From assembly GCF_023101765.2 (NCBI RefSeq), contig NC_064236.1, positions 19,618,993-19,682,992 of the forward strand: 64,000 bases of DNA. The letters run 5' to 3'. Below are positions 36,546-49,090 of the stretch, piece after piece. Position numbers and translations under genes: made by a program. The notes under the pieces were generated by a model that did not search any database, was not told the origin of the DNA, and saw only the letters and a program-made list of their open reading frames with translations. The DNA is from Spodoptera frugiperda. Lineage: Eukaryota > Arthropoda > Insecta > Lepidoptera > Noctuidae. Numbering within the stretch: the stretch's first letter is position 1; the number at the start of each line of letters is the position of its first letter.

Positions 36546-39371
36546 TATGTATGTATGCTAAAAAATAACTCCATAACAGTTAAAGGACATAAATAGGACA
36601 CTATCTTCAGGACCTTGTTAAAGGACAATCTATCTTACGACCCAAGACTTATGATACAAGTTTGTATCTAAGTAATCAATCATGAGAAGTATGACTGAAC
36701 CCAGCTGTCTAGCCAGTCTCTAATGCCCTGATGAATTACTCTAATTATTGCTTCCAGTCATAACTTTACACCAACTTTTGATAAAGTATCACGCTTATAA
36801 TATAGTATTATAAATGTGAAAGTTTGTTTGAATGTTTGTTCGTCAATTACGCTAGAACTACCGAACGTATTTTGGTATACTTATAGGCTGACGCTGACGT
36901 GAGTGATAGGTATATACAAAGTAGCCAAAGCCGCTGTTAGAAACTAGTTAGAAATATCAATCTGAGTTTCCGAGGACATTGTTAGGATGCAATAAAAATA
37001 TCATCTGGTGATAGTTTTCCATCGAGTGCGGTAAGGAACTACATAGTATACAGTGACCGTGCAGCAGAACGCTCTCTAATAAATGCTTTTAAACTGTAAT
37101 CTCAAACCCTGCCAGGCGTGGAGATAATGGCAAAGAGTAGTCTCACTGGGATGATGAATAAAAAATATCAATGTATATAAAACCAAACAAAAGCTGTTAT
37201 TTATATAGGTAAAGCCAATTACTGAGGATAATGGAATTAATAAAGAACAGTTAATTAAAAGTAAACACCACCAAATGAGTTATGTACGGTATTGTTTTAT
37301 TTATTTGTATGCTTTTAAATCTTTAAAATTACGCAACGGGTTATTTAATAGATAAATGATTCAAGATGAACTTTATATGTATAATACATGCATAATATAG
37401 GTATCACCTCCACCCATGCGAAGCTGGGGCGGGTCGTTAGTGTGATATACGAAAAGAAAGTAGAAATTTAATGTTTTTTCTTTCAAATTACTAAAAAGTA
37501 CACTCCGATATTAAAACACTTTATAAACAGCAATGAAACATAAACCAACGCAGATATATAAAATAAACTGACATATTTAGGAGCGAATGGCAAGAAACTG
37601 TTTAAACGACCGTGAACATGTTGAAATGGTACATACACATACAGTATGTTTATTCAGAACATCAATGGCTACGATGAATACTGTCCGCTCATATGCTACA
37701 TCTGCTTGCTCCATATGCAAATCTTTGGTCCGCAATGACTCTATCTAGGTTACAAGTACACTGCAATCCCCATATTTTCGCTCATTTTATTTTTATACGG
37801 CAACTCCTTGAGCTAAAATGTCACATTTTTTTCGCATATGGTAATACTGTGCGTAAATGTCACTTGGTTTTTGTGTCGTTGAATTGAAAGTGGTGTTGTT
37901 GTTGTAATGTGTTTGTTTGTTTTTAAAATTAGTGTATTGGCTGGTTTCTGAGTGCAGATGGGAAGAAAAACCTATCTGACAGTATGAGTACTTCTTTAAA
38001 GAAATAATGTATGTTATCGATGGACTATCAACGTTATTCTAGTATTCTAGATTCAGAATCAAATGCAGACATTTTACAGTCAATTAACTACAATACTACA
38101 TGTGCTGACTTCGACATACCAAATAGAACACGCTTATAGTGAACCCGACAGGAAGGATTAACTCACACATCGATGCACACACGACAATTCCACAACCGAT
38201 GCAGTTACTGATGTCTGCGTCATTATGATGAGAATATCACCACCACAAGCTCCTTCAAGCCGAGACACGAGAGATTGAAGCCTTAATTAAACCTAACAGT
38301 AACACAGCCTCTCGGCATCTTTAAGCTTTGTAGTCTAGAATTAATTAAGCAATAAGTGGTTCCCTTTGAGCAACGTCTAAATGCACAGCGCTATTGGAAA
38401 TTCCTAGTGCTTCTGTGAGAGGACTACCTTTGATAAAGACGGGCTCAAAGTAATCAGCAGACGGCTAGCACTCGGTGTCGGCTGCGACGAAAATCACTGC
38501 TCAAGGAATTTCTTGTTGTTTGAACAACTTGCCACAACGGTCTCGGGCGCTTTGGGAATCGGATTGCGCAGGTTTATTGTCTTCGGTGTTTAGTTTTTTC
38601 AATGGTTTTTCATAAAATACACTTTTTTACATTCTAAAATATGTAGGCAAAGTCTCAACATCCATTTCTGTCTAATTGTGTTAAGAATTCCTTGCAATAG
38701 GGGGAGCGTCTACTACTAATTATTTCTTTTTTTAATAAATTAATATGATAACAGATTTTACCCTAAACGTATTTTGGCGAGATATTTCTCCCCCTTTCCA
38801 AAAACAAGAGGTTAACAGAAAGCTCACTTAATTATAGGTTTTAATATCAAGGGAGTATTAAAAAATGAGGCCGTATTTTTTAATTAAGTTGAGTAGCATA
38901 TACATAAGATACATGAATTTTTAAGATATCAATTTCAATTTGATGCTATACTGACATACATGGGTTTTTGACTGACAAACTGACTGACGGACAGCGAGGC
39001 AATTCTATAATGTTTTATAGACATAACATATTCTATTTGATAATATTAATACATTCATGTACACGAGAATAATTAATAGCAATATCGGTCCATAGAATAA
39101 TTAAAATTGTGTTTAATTTGGGAAATACTCTATTAATTTAGGAAGAGCTATTAGATCCCGCTCTGTGTAACAAATGGACCGGAATACATTATAATTTACC
39201 GGTCATCAAATACAATTCCAATCCCTTTTAGCTTTATTATGAATATGTAAAATTGCTTTTAGAATTTACATATGGAATTGATATTTGCATGGTTAAATAG
39301 CCTTTGTGAAATATTTTAGAAATAAAATTCAAATTACAATTAAAGCAACTTTTTTTCTGCAATATTATGCC

Positions 39372-39480
39372 ATTTATCCCCGTAGGGGTAGACAGAAGAG
39401 AACAAGTGCAATGTAATGCCGCTATACAATGTACACCACTCTTGAGTTATAAATCCTATATAATAAGGGGTGAGCCTATT
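39372..39480 (-). mobile_element. SINE tail, reverse partial copy
   Basis: 'ttatccccgtaggggtagac' followed by 'ataataaggggtgagcctat' is the SINE tail and body in reverse. The head is absent. Confidence 0.5.
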
Positions 39481-40477
39481 TAAAAGCGTCTTGTTATAAC
39501 TTATTTGTTTACAAAAGTCAGACATTAACTTTCTATCAAATAATACTTGTATGTCAATATTACCCCAAAACCCAAAGTCTTTCTTGACAATATTACGCCA
39601 CAATAACAACTAAACTTAAAAAATGTTAGGCACAAATAAATGACTGGACATCACAAACGATTGGCCACTGCCGATGCCGTTTACAGGCATCAAACTGCAC
39701 GTGCCATTTGCATGTCATCCGCAATCGTTCTGAACGTGACGAGAACACTTATGTATGACATTCCAAGCGCATTTGCATTAAACAATTGACAATAATCGGT
39801 AGCTAACCGCTTCGAGTTTAGTTCTACTGTGAATGGAGTTCGTTGTTATATGTGTAGTAAGGTTATAAAGTTTAGTGGTTGTGATAGTAGGACTTGTAGG
39901 AGAAAGAAGGAGAGGAAAAGAGAGTAGACATAAGTTTATATTACATACAAGTCTTGATCAAGATCAAAAATACACTCGATGTAATCAGGCGCAAAATAAG
40001 TAAAGTAAAAGAAAATAGTGCCTACACAATGTTATGTAGGTTTACTATTATAAGGTTTGTAGGTAAAATAACAAGGAGAGATGAAGTACCACGTTTTGAC
40101 AGCAGAAGAACTTATTAGTGTACCATAATCATTGGCGTAAATTAAATGAACCTCAGATTCGAGTCGGGATATCCCAAACAAGAAGCTAAAGCATTTTTAA
40201 ATAACATATTATAATAATATAGCCTTGAAGACACACAAGTTTCTTATAAGACTTTTCACAAAAATATAAAAGACTTCAAGACCTTCAATCATTGGACTTT
40301 ACGCCTTCTCTACACAAGATGCCTGCTTTAGAAACGTATAATCTTTCAAGATTTGAATGGAATTCAATAAACAATGAGTACTAAGGGGTCCTACTTTAAT
40401 CAATGTACAGAACACGTGGTTCATAGTGGGACCAAAATCTATTAAGATTCCTTTATAATAATCTCTCTACGTTAATC

Positions 40478-40705
40478 ACCATCATCATCATCATCATCTT
40501 AGTTGTACTTAATACAAACCCACTTTTCACAAGTCCCACGTAATATAGGGTGAGCCTATTGCCATATACCGGACACGATTTTAGGCTCCATGCTACTACT
40601 GAGATTTTTTTTAAAGAAGCTTAGCAATACTTTGCCCGACCCGGGAAACAAATCCGAGACCCGTAGTTGCATTTGCAACCACTCGACTAACAAACCAGTC
40701 AGTAT
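40478..40705 (-). mobile_element. tRNA-headed SINE, reverse copy with ATG-repeat tail
   Basis: Read on the minus strand it runs head ('tagtcgagtggttgcaaatg', B-box-like 'gggtctcggatttg'), body ('ctcagtagtagcatggagcc', 'ggcaataggctcaccctat'), then 'aaaagtgggttt', and ends in a (GAT)n tail, seen on plus as 'caccatcatcatcatcatc'. Confidence 0.6.
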
Positions 40706-40706
40706 G

Positions 40707-40757
40707 CCATAACACGCACTTCTGCCAACCTCTTCGGGGATAAAAGGCGTGACGATA
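40707..40757 (+). mobile_element. SINE tail fragment abutting the reverse copy
   Basis: 'tgccataacacgcacttctg' then 'ctcttcggggataaaaggcg' is the plus-orientation tail of the same SINE. It lies against the head end of the reverse copy. Confidence 0.5.
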
Positions 40758-41161
40758 CAACAACCTAGAACATTAATCATACATTACAACAATATTATAT
40801 TTCCGCCATTACTGTACAAAGCTATGAGCTACAAGTTATATAACTAAACAATGAATATTTACAAAATGGACTGCAGTGAGCAGCTGTTTGTTATTTTCCA
40901 GTGTGTTTCCACAAACACTACTTACACGCGTCGGGACAAACCACTCAGCTTCGAGTCCTTTATTGTTTTATAATTTAATTAATGAATATCCTTGTCTAAC
41001 ACACGCTGTGTCAATTTACACTGGGTTTGAGTTTCAGTATTTGAGTTGTGATTCTGACATTTTACTCTCAGTTTTGAATGTTTCCATGTAGGTACTTTAT
41101 TAAATTCTCGTAAAATGGGTATTGTTACAAACATGTTTTTTCGTAGTAACCAGTTTTGGCA

Positions 41162-41275
41162 ATAGGCTCACCATCTATTAACCAACTTAAATTGAGAAAA
41201 GTGGGTATATATTATACAGTGGCATTACGTGCCATAATGTGTACGTTTGCCTATACCTTTGGGGTTAAAGGCTTA
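41162..41275 (+). mobile_element. SINE partial copy (body and tail)
   Basis: It has 'aggctcaccatctattaac', 'gaaaagtgggtata', 'tggcattacgtgccataatg' and 'cctttggggttaaaggc'. The head is missing. Confidence 0.55.
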
Positions 41276-42970
41276 TTTTCGTACTTTAGATGAAATCTTA
41301 ATAATATTGATTAACCTTTTAGATATCATAGAAAATTATTGACTACTATTGAGAAATGCAATGACTATGAACATTACTTTTATAGTAATTTAGAATAGAA
41401 TTTAATCAGTTACGTTAAACCACTGAATTCATCTAACATCAAAATCTTAATACGAAAAGTTAAAACCATAAAACAACCTTTACAAAATAAATAAACAACA
41501 AGCTCATTTCAAATCAAAATACGAGACAGCTCAATTCCCCGTACGCTTTGTGAGCTTACCACCAGTGTCAAGTATTGGACAACATATTGCTATTTATTTA
41601 CCTCAGAGCTGTCGCATGTAGACTGACCAATATACCGCTAGGCAAAGCCACCACCAGTCGCTTTCATGCCACTTTATTACTGCGAAACAAATAGAAATGA
41701 TGGAAGCAGTAATAAATTTGCTGGTCAGACCAAACTGCTATATTTGCGGTTATCGCTACGAATGGGGGTTTATTAATTTTGTATTACCTACCTAGTGTGG
41801 TTAGGGAACTGTTTTGAACAAGGTTTAGAACTGGTCTTTGAGTTTGTAAAATTATTACGGGATGGAGATTTTGTGTCATGTAGAAACAATAGGCGGTTTG
41901 CTATAGGTAATGGATGAATATATCTACATTGCAATATCGTACAGGATTAATACAGTGTTCCCTCAGCCGAAAAATCCTTTGGCTTTTGATATGTAGATTT
42001 TGTTCGGCCCCAAAACTGAACTCAGTCACCGTAAGCTCTGTCGGGTTAACATAAACAGGTTTAGTTTAATCAAGTACCTATATAAACTGCCATGTACCAT
42101 AAAACATTAGCTCACGAAATTGTCAATTAGTCCGTTCCACAGGAAATCAATACTAAAACTTTATTTATATGTTTTAAAAATAACTATAAAATGTTGAACT
42201 CGAAATCATTTTGCGATATAAAAATCAATGTTTCTACAAATTATCGGTATGTTTATTTGATCTCGAGCCAAATGACGCTGATCTTGCCGGGTCATTAATA
42301 AAAATAATTACAAATCATTTTCTGAGTCATTTTCTTGTAAACACATGTATATTTCAAAGTTCATAGACAGAATATTGAGAAATGGAGAAACATTTTACGA
42401 ACAAATTAAATACATACGACTATTCTACACAACATTTTAATCATCGTCAAGACCTCGAGACATTGTCCACTGCTGGACTAATAGGTCTCCTCATCATGAC
42501 AAAATTTGCCACTACCTCCTCGCTTGTCAGGCAGGCACTAGAAGTCACAATTTAAAATGTCGTTTGTCAGAGAACGCCATATTTAACAAAATGGAATAGG
42601 TACTTTATCTCAAAACCGTAAGAATTAACGAAAAGTATTCTCTTCTATGTATGTAAATTCTAAGATATTTTACTGAATATAATGTACAGGCTTAAAGCCA
42701 TGAGCTTAACTAACTGGTGTTCAGGCTAGCTACCTGTTTGATGCCCACCTGTAAGAGCGGTTCCACTATACATTTCAGTAGAGTAATTTTGACTAATAGA
42801 AAATGTAAGGTTATTTTTGTGATCAAATATAAGGAAAAGCCAAGTATTAATATTACTAATCAAACAATTGACATATCCATTTAATAAATAGCACTAAAAT
42901 AATAGCTTCAAATATGTGTTTAGGGATCATTTTTTCAACAGACATCTTCATAATTGATTATTATATTTTT

Positions 42971-43077
42971 CGGCTTATTCACGTAATATATTTGACAGTG
43001 AACTAGACTAGTTTCACGCTGCGTTGCTATTTGAAACTAGTCGTGTTCCTCGTCAAATGCTTACGTGAATAAGCCGA
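42971..43077. mobile_element. Palindromic MITE, 107 bp
   Basis: CGGCTTATTCACGTAA at 42971 is inverted as TTACGTGAATAAGCCG ending at 43077. Inside these, ATTTGAC and ACTAGTTTCA are each mirrored as well, so most of the element folds on itself around about 43015-43030. Confidence 0.65.
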
Positions 43078-43790
43078 GTAAAAAAAAAAAACATTTAGTA
43101 TGTCTCACAAAATTATAATATAATCATCAGTATTATCATTTCTAATCAGTATTAGTTCAGCACTTCATCTCATCTTCAGCTCTTAACATCGTTAGTTGAG
43201 TATTAACTTCGAATACTTGGCACTTAGCTCCTAATAATAATCCTGCTAAATTGAGTGTGTCTCTGAATGCACCCTTGTGATTAGTCTATCGACCAGCTAA
43301 TTCCTAAGCACTTGTGACTACTAGTAAGTGGTTCTCACCTGGAATGTGGTCAATGGCAGGTCAATAGCTCTCAGATCAGGTATCAAATGGGTCTTTGTTG
43401 TTTAATGAGCTGATACTATGATACTATTGTTTAAACTTTGCTTTGGGTGTAGTTAAATGTCAGAGGGTGTATTTCTACCTATAATGTACGCCTCATTCTT
43501 AAAAAAAATGTTTTTTTTTCGATTGCACAAAATTCGTAGAAAAAAATACACGTTAAAATTTTTCCGCACTAAAAGTTAACTCAGTTTGCCTCTGGTGACA
43601 TATTCGCGTATCAGCGAAAAACTTTTTTGAAAATAAATGTCCCTCTCTCGGCCACGCACCACCGAGGTGTCCACGAAAAGGTAAAAAAATAGCCGCTAAA
43701 ATAAATGTCATGGGTTCGTGTCATGTTCGAAATTTGAACGGGTTTAAAAAGTTATCGGGAGCCTGTGCCTGACCTCGTTTCGCCAGAGTC

Positions 43791-43892
43791 TATAAAAAAG
43801 TTCGCCACGTGAACAGTTCGGATGTAGGAAAAAGAAAAAAGAAAATGTCTGACGGGGATGTTGCGTTCGTTATCGGATCTCACACCGATTAA
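43791..43892 (+). promoter_or_regulatory. Candidate TATA/initiator core promoter with a 15-codon ORF
   Basis: TATAAAAAAG at 43791 lies 24 bp before the A of an ACAGT initiator-type motif (43813-43817). A purine-rich leader (aaaaagaaaaaagaaa) then precedes ATG at 43845. That frame encodes 15 residues (MSDGDVAFVIGSHTD) and stops at 43890-43892. The surrounding 43500-44050 is richer in CpG and lacks the usual repeats. This could be a promoter with an upstream or short ORF, or a coincidence. Confidence 0.3.
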
Positions 43893-45898
43893 AAAAAGTT
43901 AGCTGTTCGTTAAACTTCGTGCCTGGCCTGTCCCTCAATTTTCAACGAAATAGTTTGCCCGGTTTTTATTGGACAAAAAGTCTCTGATCCCCTTCAAATT
44001 TTGTTTTAACTTTGTTGAGAGCACGAGTTTTACGATTCGATTAGCGAAAATCTGGTCAGTCTGACATTTTGGAAAGAATTCAATTTGTAGCTTTAATAGG
44101 ATCGTGTAGTTTCAACCGTAAAGGGAGACGTATTTTTTACTAGCTCGTGTGTATTTCTATATGGGGTATAAGCTTTTTAACTTTGGTAAAGCCTATTCGT
44201 AGTAAACCAGTGTTTACTCATTTTCCATTTCAATCACAATTCTACAAAATTCTACAAAATACAAAATTATTTCATAAATACGTCATCACTAGTTACTATA
44301 CATTTACTACTATTACTTTACTAACTCGTTTACCACGTGATTACGTTCATAGAAACAACGAAAAATAAGTACCAACAAACAATTTCACCAAAGCAGGCTA
44401 CTTTACGTAGTAGCGTGAGTATCCTCGTACCCCATGTAGGGTTTACCCCAAGCGTAACATTGACCTATTTCCCACTCCCCTAATTTTAAGACCCCACCGT
44501 GGCTTGAGTGGGTCGATACGAAAACGCGTGGCGTAGACACGACTAGCGTGCCATGTCCCCTTACTGAAATTATAAAGGACGTTTAAAATAACGTAGTTCT
44601 GTTTTCAAGGAAATATTTTGCTAAGACAAAGGCGCCACTAGCGATTTAGGGTTTGTGCAAACATATTTTTGATATGTAAAATAAAATTATTGTAATTACG
44701 GTGATCGATAAAGCAAATTTTACGGTTTTTGATCACTAACCGATTTCGAAATAATCTCAATTTTTCAAAATAATACGCAAATAGTGTAAATTAATGTGCG
44801 AAAATTTATTTTGAACTATTAATTTTTATGTAAATTTCGAATGCATCCCACTTTCACCTGTATTTACGAAGCAAACAGCAAACGTGTATATAAATATTTA
44901 ACTTTTCACTCTTAAAATTGATGTCTGTTTGTTGGGTAAACTGCAAAAACTGTACACTAACAGTCATTAGATTTGTTATCAAAAAGCATAGAATATTGCG
45001 GATTGAGAGGCTTAAAGGCTTTTAGTACCGGAATTCATAGTGCCTCACAGAGGTGAGCGAGAGTCAACAGCATGGAATGTGATACTAGATGTGAATTCTT
45101 TTTTACTTCTGTTAAATTCTGCTTCTAAATGAAACATTGGCAAGCGATCGAATAGTAAATTGGAAATATATTACACATAATGTGTTTATTAAAAAAATAA
45201 TTTTGTACTCTTAATATAAAATAATTAACGATATCGGAAATTTTATTTTATTGAAAAGTTCATTTCCAATATTCCTTTTAAAGAAATAACCTTCAACATT
45301 CGTTTAAATTAAATAAATCACTTCGTATATTTTCATTTTAAAAAATAAGTTGTGTAATATAATATATTTTCTCTTTTCCTTTGAGCATTGAAGACCCGCA
45401 ATAAGTAAGTAAAATTAATTAATAGTGTACTTAATTTATTAGGGATTCTAGTACCGTTTAAGAGCTCCTAATTAAAAAATATTATGAGACAAATCTTTTT
45501 CTCGGTAATAGCGTACATTCTAAGCTCGTTCAAAGCATTTGTTTATCGAAATGGCTTTAGTAATTAACTGTAGGTATTTCAAGAATTGCTACCTTACTTA
45601 CTGATAAACTAAAGGTTATTAGTTAAGTTCTCTTATCATTACTAGTAATGGGTTAAAGTTTAACGTGATTGTCATGAGTAGTACCGAAATAATTGGTTTC
45701 CATATATCAAAGGAGAGATGGCAGTGAGAGGAAATCTTGGTATGAACAAACGTACATTTCATCATTTTCAGTATATATATTTTCAGTAGCCATTGTTTTT
45801 ATTAGTCGTTACATTTTAGACAGAGTGGTTTTAGAATTCTTCACCACTCCTCACGCACTGCAGCCTTCCTCGTGCATTGGCAAATTAGACAAATGAGT

Positions 45899-45970
45899 GC
45901 AAAGTCAAAGTCAAAGTCAAAGCATTTATTTCAATTAATCCTAAATAAGGCACTTTTGAAACGTCAAATT
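45899..45970 (+). repeat. AAAGTC hexamer run with dispersed-repeat flank
   Basis: Four copies of the hexamer around 45901-45922 precede 'catttatttcaattaatcct' and 'ggcacttttgaaacgtcaa'. A related reverse piece ('tttgactttgacttttgact') lies at 490-512. Confidence 0.5.
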
Positions 45971-47405
45971 GAATTGTCCGTCAGTCTGTCTGTCAGTGAA
46001 GCTAGGTGCAGTTTTAATTAGAACCGTCCATCGCATCAGTGTAGTAATAACTAACAGCAAAGAGCTTACTATTAATTAAATAAAACTGAAAATAGAACTA
46101 ATAAGCCTCTTTCCTCAGCCTCCTATAAGACTAGGCGGGAGAAGATTGCCATTTTTATTTAATTACAGAGAAAACCTGAGTGCCGTTATGGTTGCGTTTT
46201 ATTACATTTCCTCACTACTTAAAAGCTTATTTTTCAAGAGAAAATATCGCGAATAAATATGTTTTAATTGGGTCGTGGCTGATGATGTAGTAATATTATT
46301 ATCAGAGCATATTTTTATAAGGTATATCTTCTCCCCGCAACGTAAAATAAATTAACTACGGCGGTACTGGGTAAAACAACCGGGTATCGTGGTGAGTTCA
46401 TACGTGTCTTATTACCGGTTTTTTCCAATACCGGGTATTATCAAGGTTAATTTTTTTAACCTGTTTTTCTAATCTACTTCAGCTTTAGCCTGCTAAATAC
46501 AAATGGGAGGAATTCTTTTTTCTTGTTATGTACCTATAATACGATTCCAGTAATATTGTATTGAAAATATACACATAATATGTAACTATAAAGTTTTAGC
46601 AGAGAGTAATAGAAAAATGGCACAAAAATCTATATAACTAACAAATTTGTTCACTTTGTATACGTATACTATTACTACGTTTGCAAGCCTTTATAGGTAA
46701 ATATTTGAAACCCCTTTTCCATTTTATTGACTTGGAAAATACGCTAAATAAAAGCTTTATTGAATGAAAAAATAAAGCTGCATTTTCCTACAAAAAAATG
46801 CAATTTCATGCGTAAAATTTTCAGTACAGACTAGATGTTTTAGGAAAAAAATGCACCGTTTGTTGTTTTTGAAAATAGGAAGCTCAAAAGCTATATAAAC
46901 CGCGTTTAGCTGAAATTGCTCAACGTTTTAATTGTTCAGGATTTTTGAAAATCTTTTTACAAAGAGTATGGTTATATAATACGGCAGTATTTTGAAAGAG
47001 ACAACAACCTTTATGTATTTTATTAATGGACAAATTTCCAAAGCGTATAAATTACTATACATTGCATTTTGCAATACACTCCATAACATCTATTAATACT
47101 AGGCTTTGTTTTAATAAAATAAACCTGTAAATTCCATATACATTTAGTAACAGGTTTTCATATATAAGCATTATTATCTAACGTAAGGATTAATACACAA
47201 TAGGGGGACCCTAAGGCATAGTCTTACATATCTATATGAGAAATTGAATTTGGGGGTTGCTTAATTCTACGCCGTATGATCGTTGCTCGTACTCATACTG
47301 GGATATGGGTTTATTGAATGGTTAAATAGTTTCATTGATATCTACCTCAATCAGTATCTAGACCTTATTAACTTAGTAATAAGTCAATAAATACGAGGTT
47401 TCTTT

Positions 47406-47522
47406 TAAGGGGGGAAATCATCCAATTACTTCTCCCACCTTGGGTGAGGTGGGAGGGAGAGTCATACTCTTACTGACTAAAAACCAACCAGTTCCTTCTT
47501 CTACTTTGAGCCGGAGCCTCCG
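47406..47522 (-). mobile_element. GC-cored element, partial copy 3
   Basis: It begins 'aaggggggaaatcatccaat' and carries 'cccaccttgggtgaggtggg', 'cttactgactaaaaaccaac' and 'ctttgagccggagcctccg'. It is the best-preserved half-element of the family here. Confidence 0.6.
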
Positions 47523-48682
47523 TTATCAGTAAATACGAAGCTACGAGACATATCATTTCAATCGCTTAATTTCATTCATGAGGACCTTAAAACGTGTTAT
47601 TTTATTTAGTATCCTTGTTTTTTTTTTTAATGTCTCTATTGGCGTGGACTAAATTACCTAAGAAATGAGTGCTAGAATCAAATAGAATACTTGTGAAATT
47701 TCTCGTGTAAACTGACTGACTAGCGGTCAAAAGTACAAGAATGTTTTTAAGATGAAAATCAATAAAAATGATAATGTTCATAGTGCGGTGAAGTCGGTTG
47801 GTGAATTATTGGATGCGAGCCAAACATATCTTGAGTAAGAAAATCAGGGTGTCAGGGCTATGTGGCTAATGGTTCCTTTCCCATTGAAATAAATGAAGTA
47901 CCTATCTAAAGATTTTTTTAAGCATTACAGGATAATCTAGGTGTAAAGTAATTTATTATGTATGGATCTTAATTTCTAGTTGCTACTGTTCGAGACTGTA
48001 CACTACTGTTCGAGATTCGCGAATCGTAGCCGAAATTCAAAAAGGCAAATCATCTAAAGAAACAATACTTTAAAAACTGTCACACAAATAATTGCCTTAA
48101 ATTCCATTTAAAACAACCACTTTAAGATTCTAATTTCCTATCACGGATGCTCACAACAGAATTACTTCAAAACTGATGGAAAGAAAATAAGTTTCCGTCT
48201 GTCTATCAGACTGGGAGATAACAGAACCGCCATCTTGTTAATATTACGTCACAAAATTTGTTACAGCTGAAATTGGGGCTTGTGAAGGATAAAGGAGCTC
48301 GCTTGTTGATGATGCATTGTTTTAAGCTTGGATTTTTTAAAATCGAGGACTTTTAATGCCATGGGACGGCTGCGAGCGGGTGCGTGATTATTTATTCTAT
48401 TCTTCAATAATCAGAGGGCTTAACAAGGGATTGTTGTTGAACATACAAATGCAAAATCGCTTTTAATTTATGCGCTACAGTTATATTTCCATATAAAACT
48501 ACAAAGCTTCGTTAGGAAGGAAAAATGTAAATACTAAAGTTTTTCTACCCAGTTATGCACAGAGTAATACTCTTGTTAAACGATAGTTCTGGGACTATAA
48601 TCAAGCGGCCACATTATACCACTTTCCACAACTTAGTGGCACATCAAACAAAGGGTCTGATTTTGTTGTCTAAAACCGTGTA

Positions 48683-49069
48683 ATGGCCAAAAAGAGGCGA
48701 TCCGCTTCACGTACCAGCAGCGTAACGCCAAAACACCATTGTGTATCGTCAGACCGCATGCTGACGTCATCACCCTTTGAATGCGTACATTGTTTGAGCG
48801 CATACCGCGGGCGTATTACCGTAATATACCAACAATTATCACAGTACTACGACCCTTTGAGCAGTAGGGCCATCAACCGTAATTGTGTGGCTCGTGTCCC
48901 TCAAAGGATGTACGCTATCATGCACCTCAAACAGCTATTATTTTTCTGCATTGAGAAGAGGCCAATTATTCTCAACTACACGCTAGGAAAATTCTTGTGT
49001 AATTTTATGCAGCTTGCATTTCAAAATGGATCTGTAATACGTCTATTTGTGTACAATAGACTGAAATAG
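48683..49069 (+). CDS. 128-codon ORF overlapping the TCF cluster, doubtful
   Basis: The ORF begins MAKKRRSASRTSSVTPK and ends at TAG 49067-49069. It has a basic, serine-rich start and a more hydrophobic middle (LKQLLFFCIEKRPIIL). It is one of the longest open frames in the window outside the secreted-protein gene, and local G+C is raised. I see no domain, no promoter and no clear splice signals. It may be fortuitous within a conserved noncoding element. Confidence 0.15.
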   Translation: MAKKRRSASRTSSVTPKHHCVSSDRMLTSSPFECVHCLSAYRGRITVIYQQLSQYYDPLSSRAINRNCVARVPQRMYAIMHLKQLLFFCIEKRPIILNYTLGKFLCNFMQLAFQNGSVIRLFVYNRLK

Positions 49070-49090
49070 GAAGAAAAGTGCCTTTGATGC
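48770..49090. promoter_or_regulatory. Cluster of four TCF/Pangolin core sites
   Basis: CCTTTGA occurs at 48774, 48854 and 49081, and inverted as TCAAAGG at 48901. The last forward copy extends to CCTTTGATG, a full match to the insect TCF consensus. A CRE-like TGACGTCA overlaps the left side (48762-48769). The segment is richer in G+C than its surroundings and has no recognisable repeat. It is best read as a candidate Wnt-responsive enhancer; this is inferred from motif content only. Confidence 0.35.

Larger units (their letters stand above)
29071..43790. other. Long repeat-rich stretch without a supported gene
   Basis: It holds the MITEs and SINEs listed separately and the CTCF-like site at 33749. 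A consensus donor (CAG | GTAAGTAT) lies at 34292 after a possible untranslated exon. A GC-richer patch at 38150-38570 carries two CCTTTGA motifs (38363, 38428). No ORF here is convincing. Confidence 0.5.
44060..48682. other. Gene-free stretch
   Basis: A/T-rich. It contains the near-CTCF site at 44631, the hexamer repeat at 45899, an imperfect inverted pair near 46360-46440 and the GC-cored element at 47406. No exon is recognised. Confidence 0.5.
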
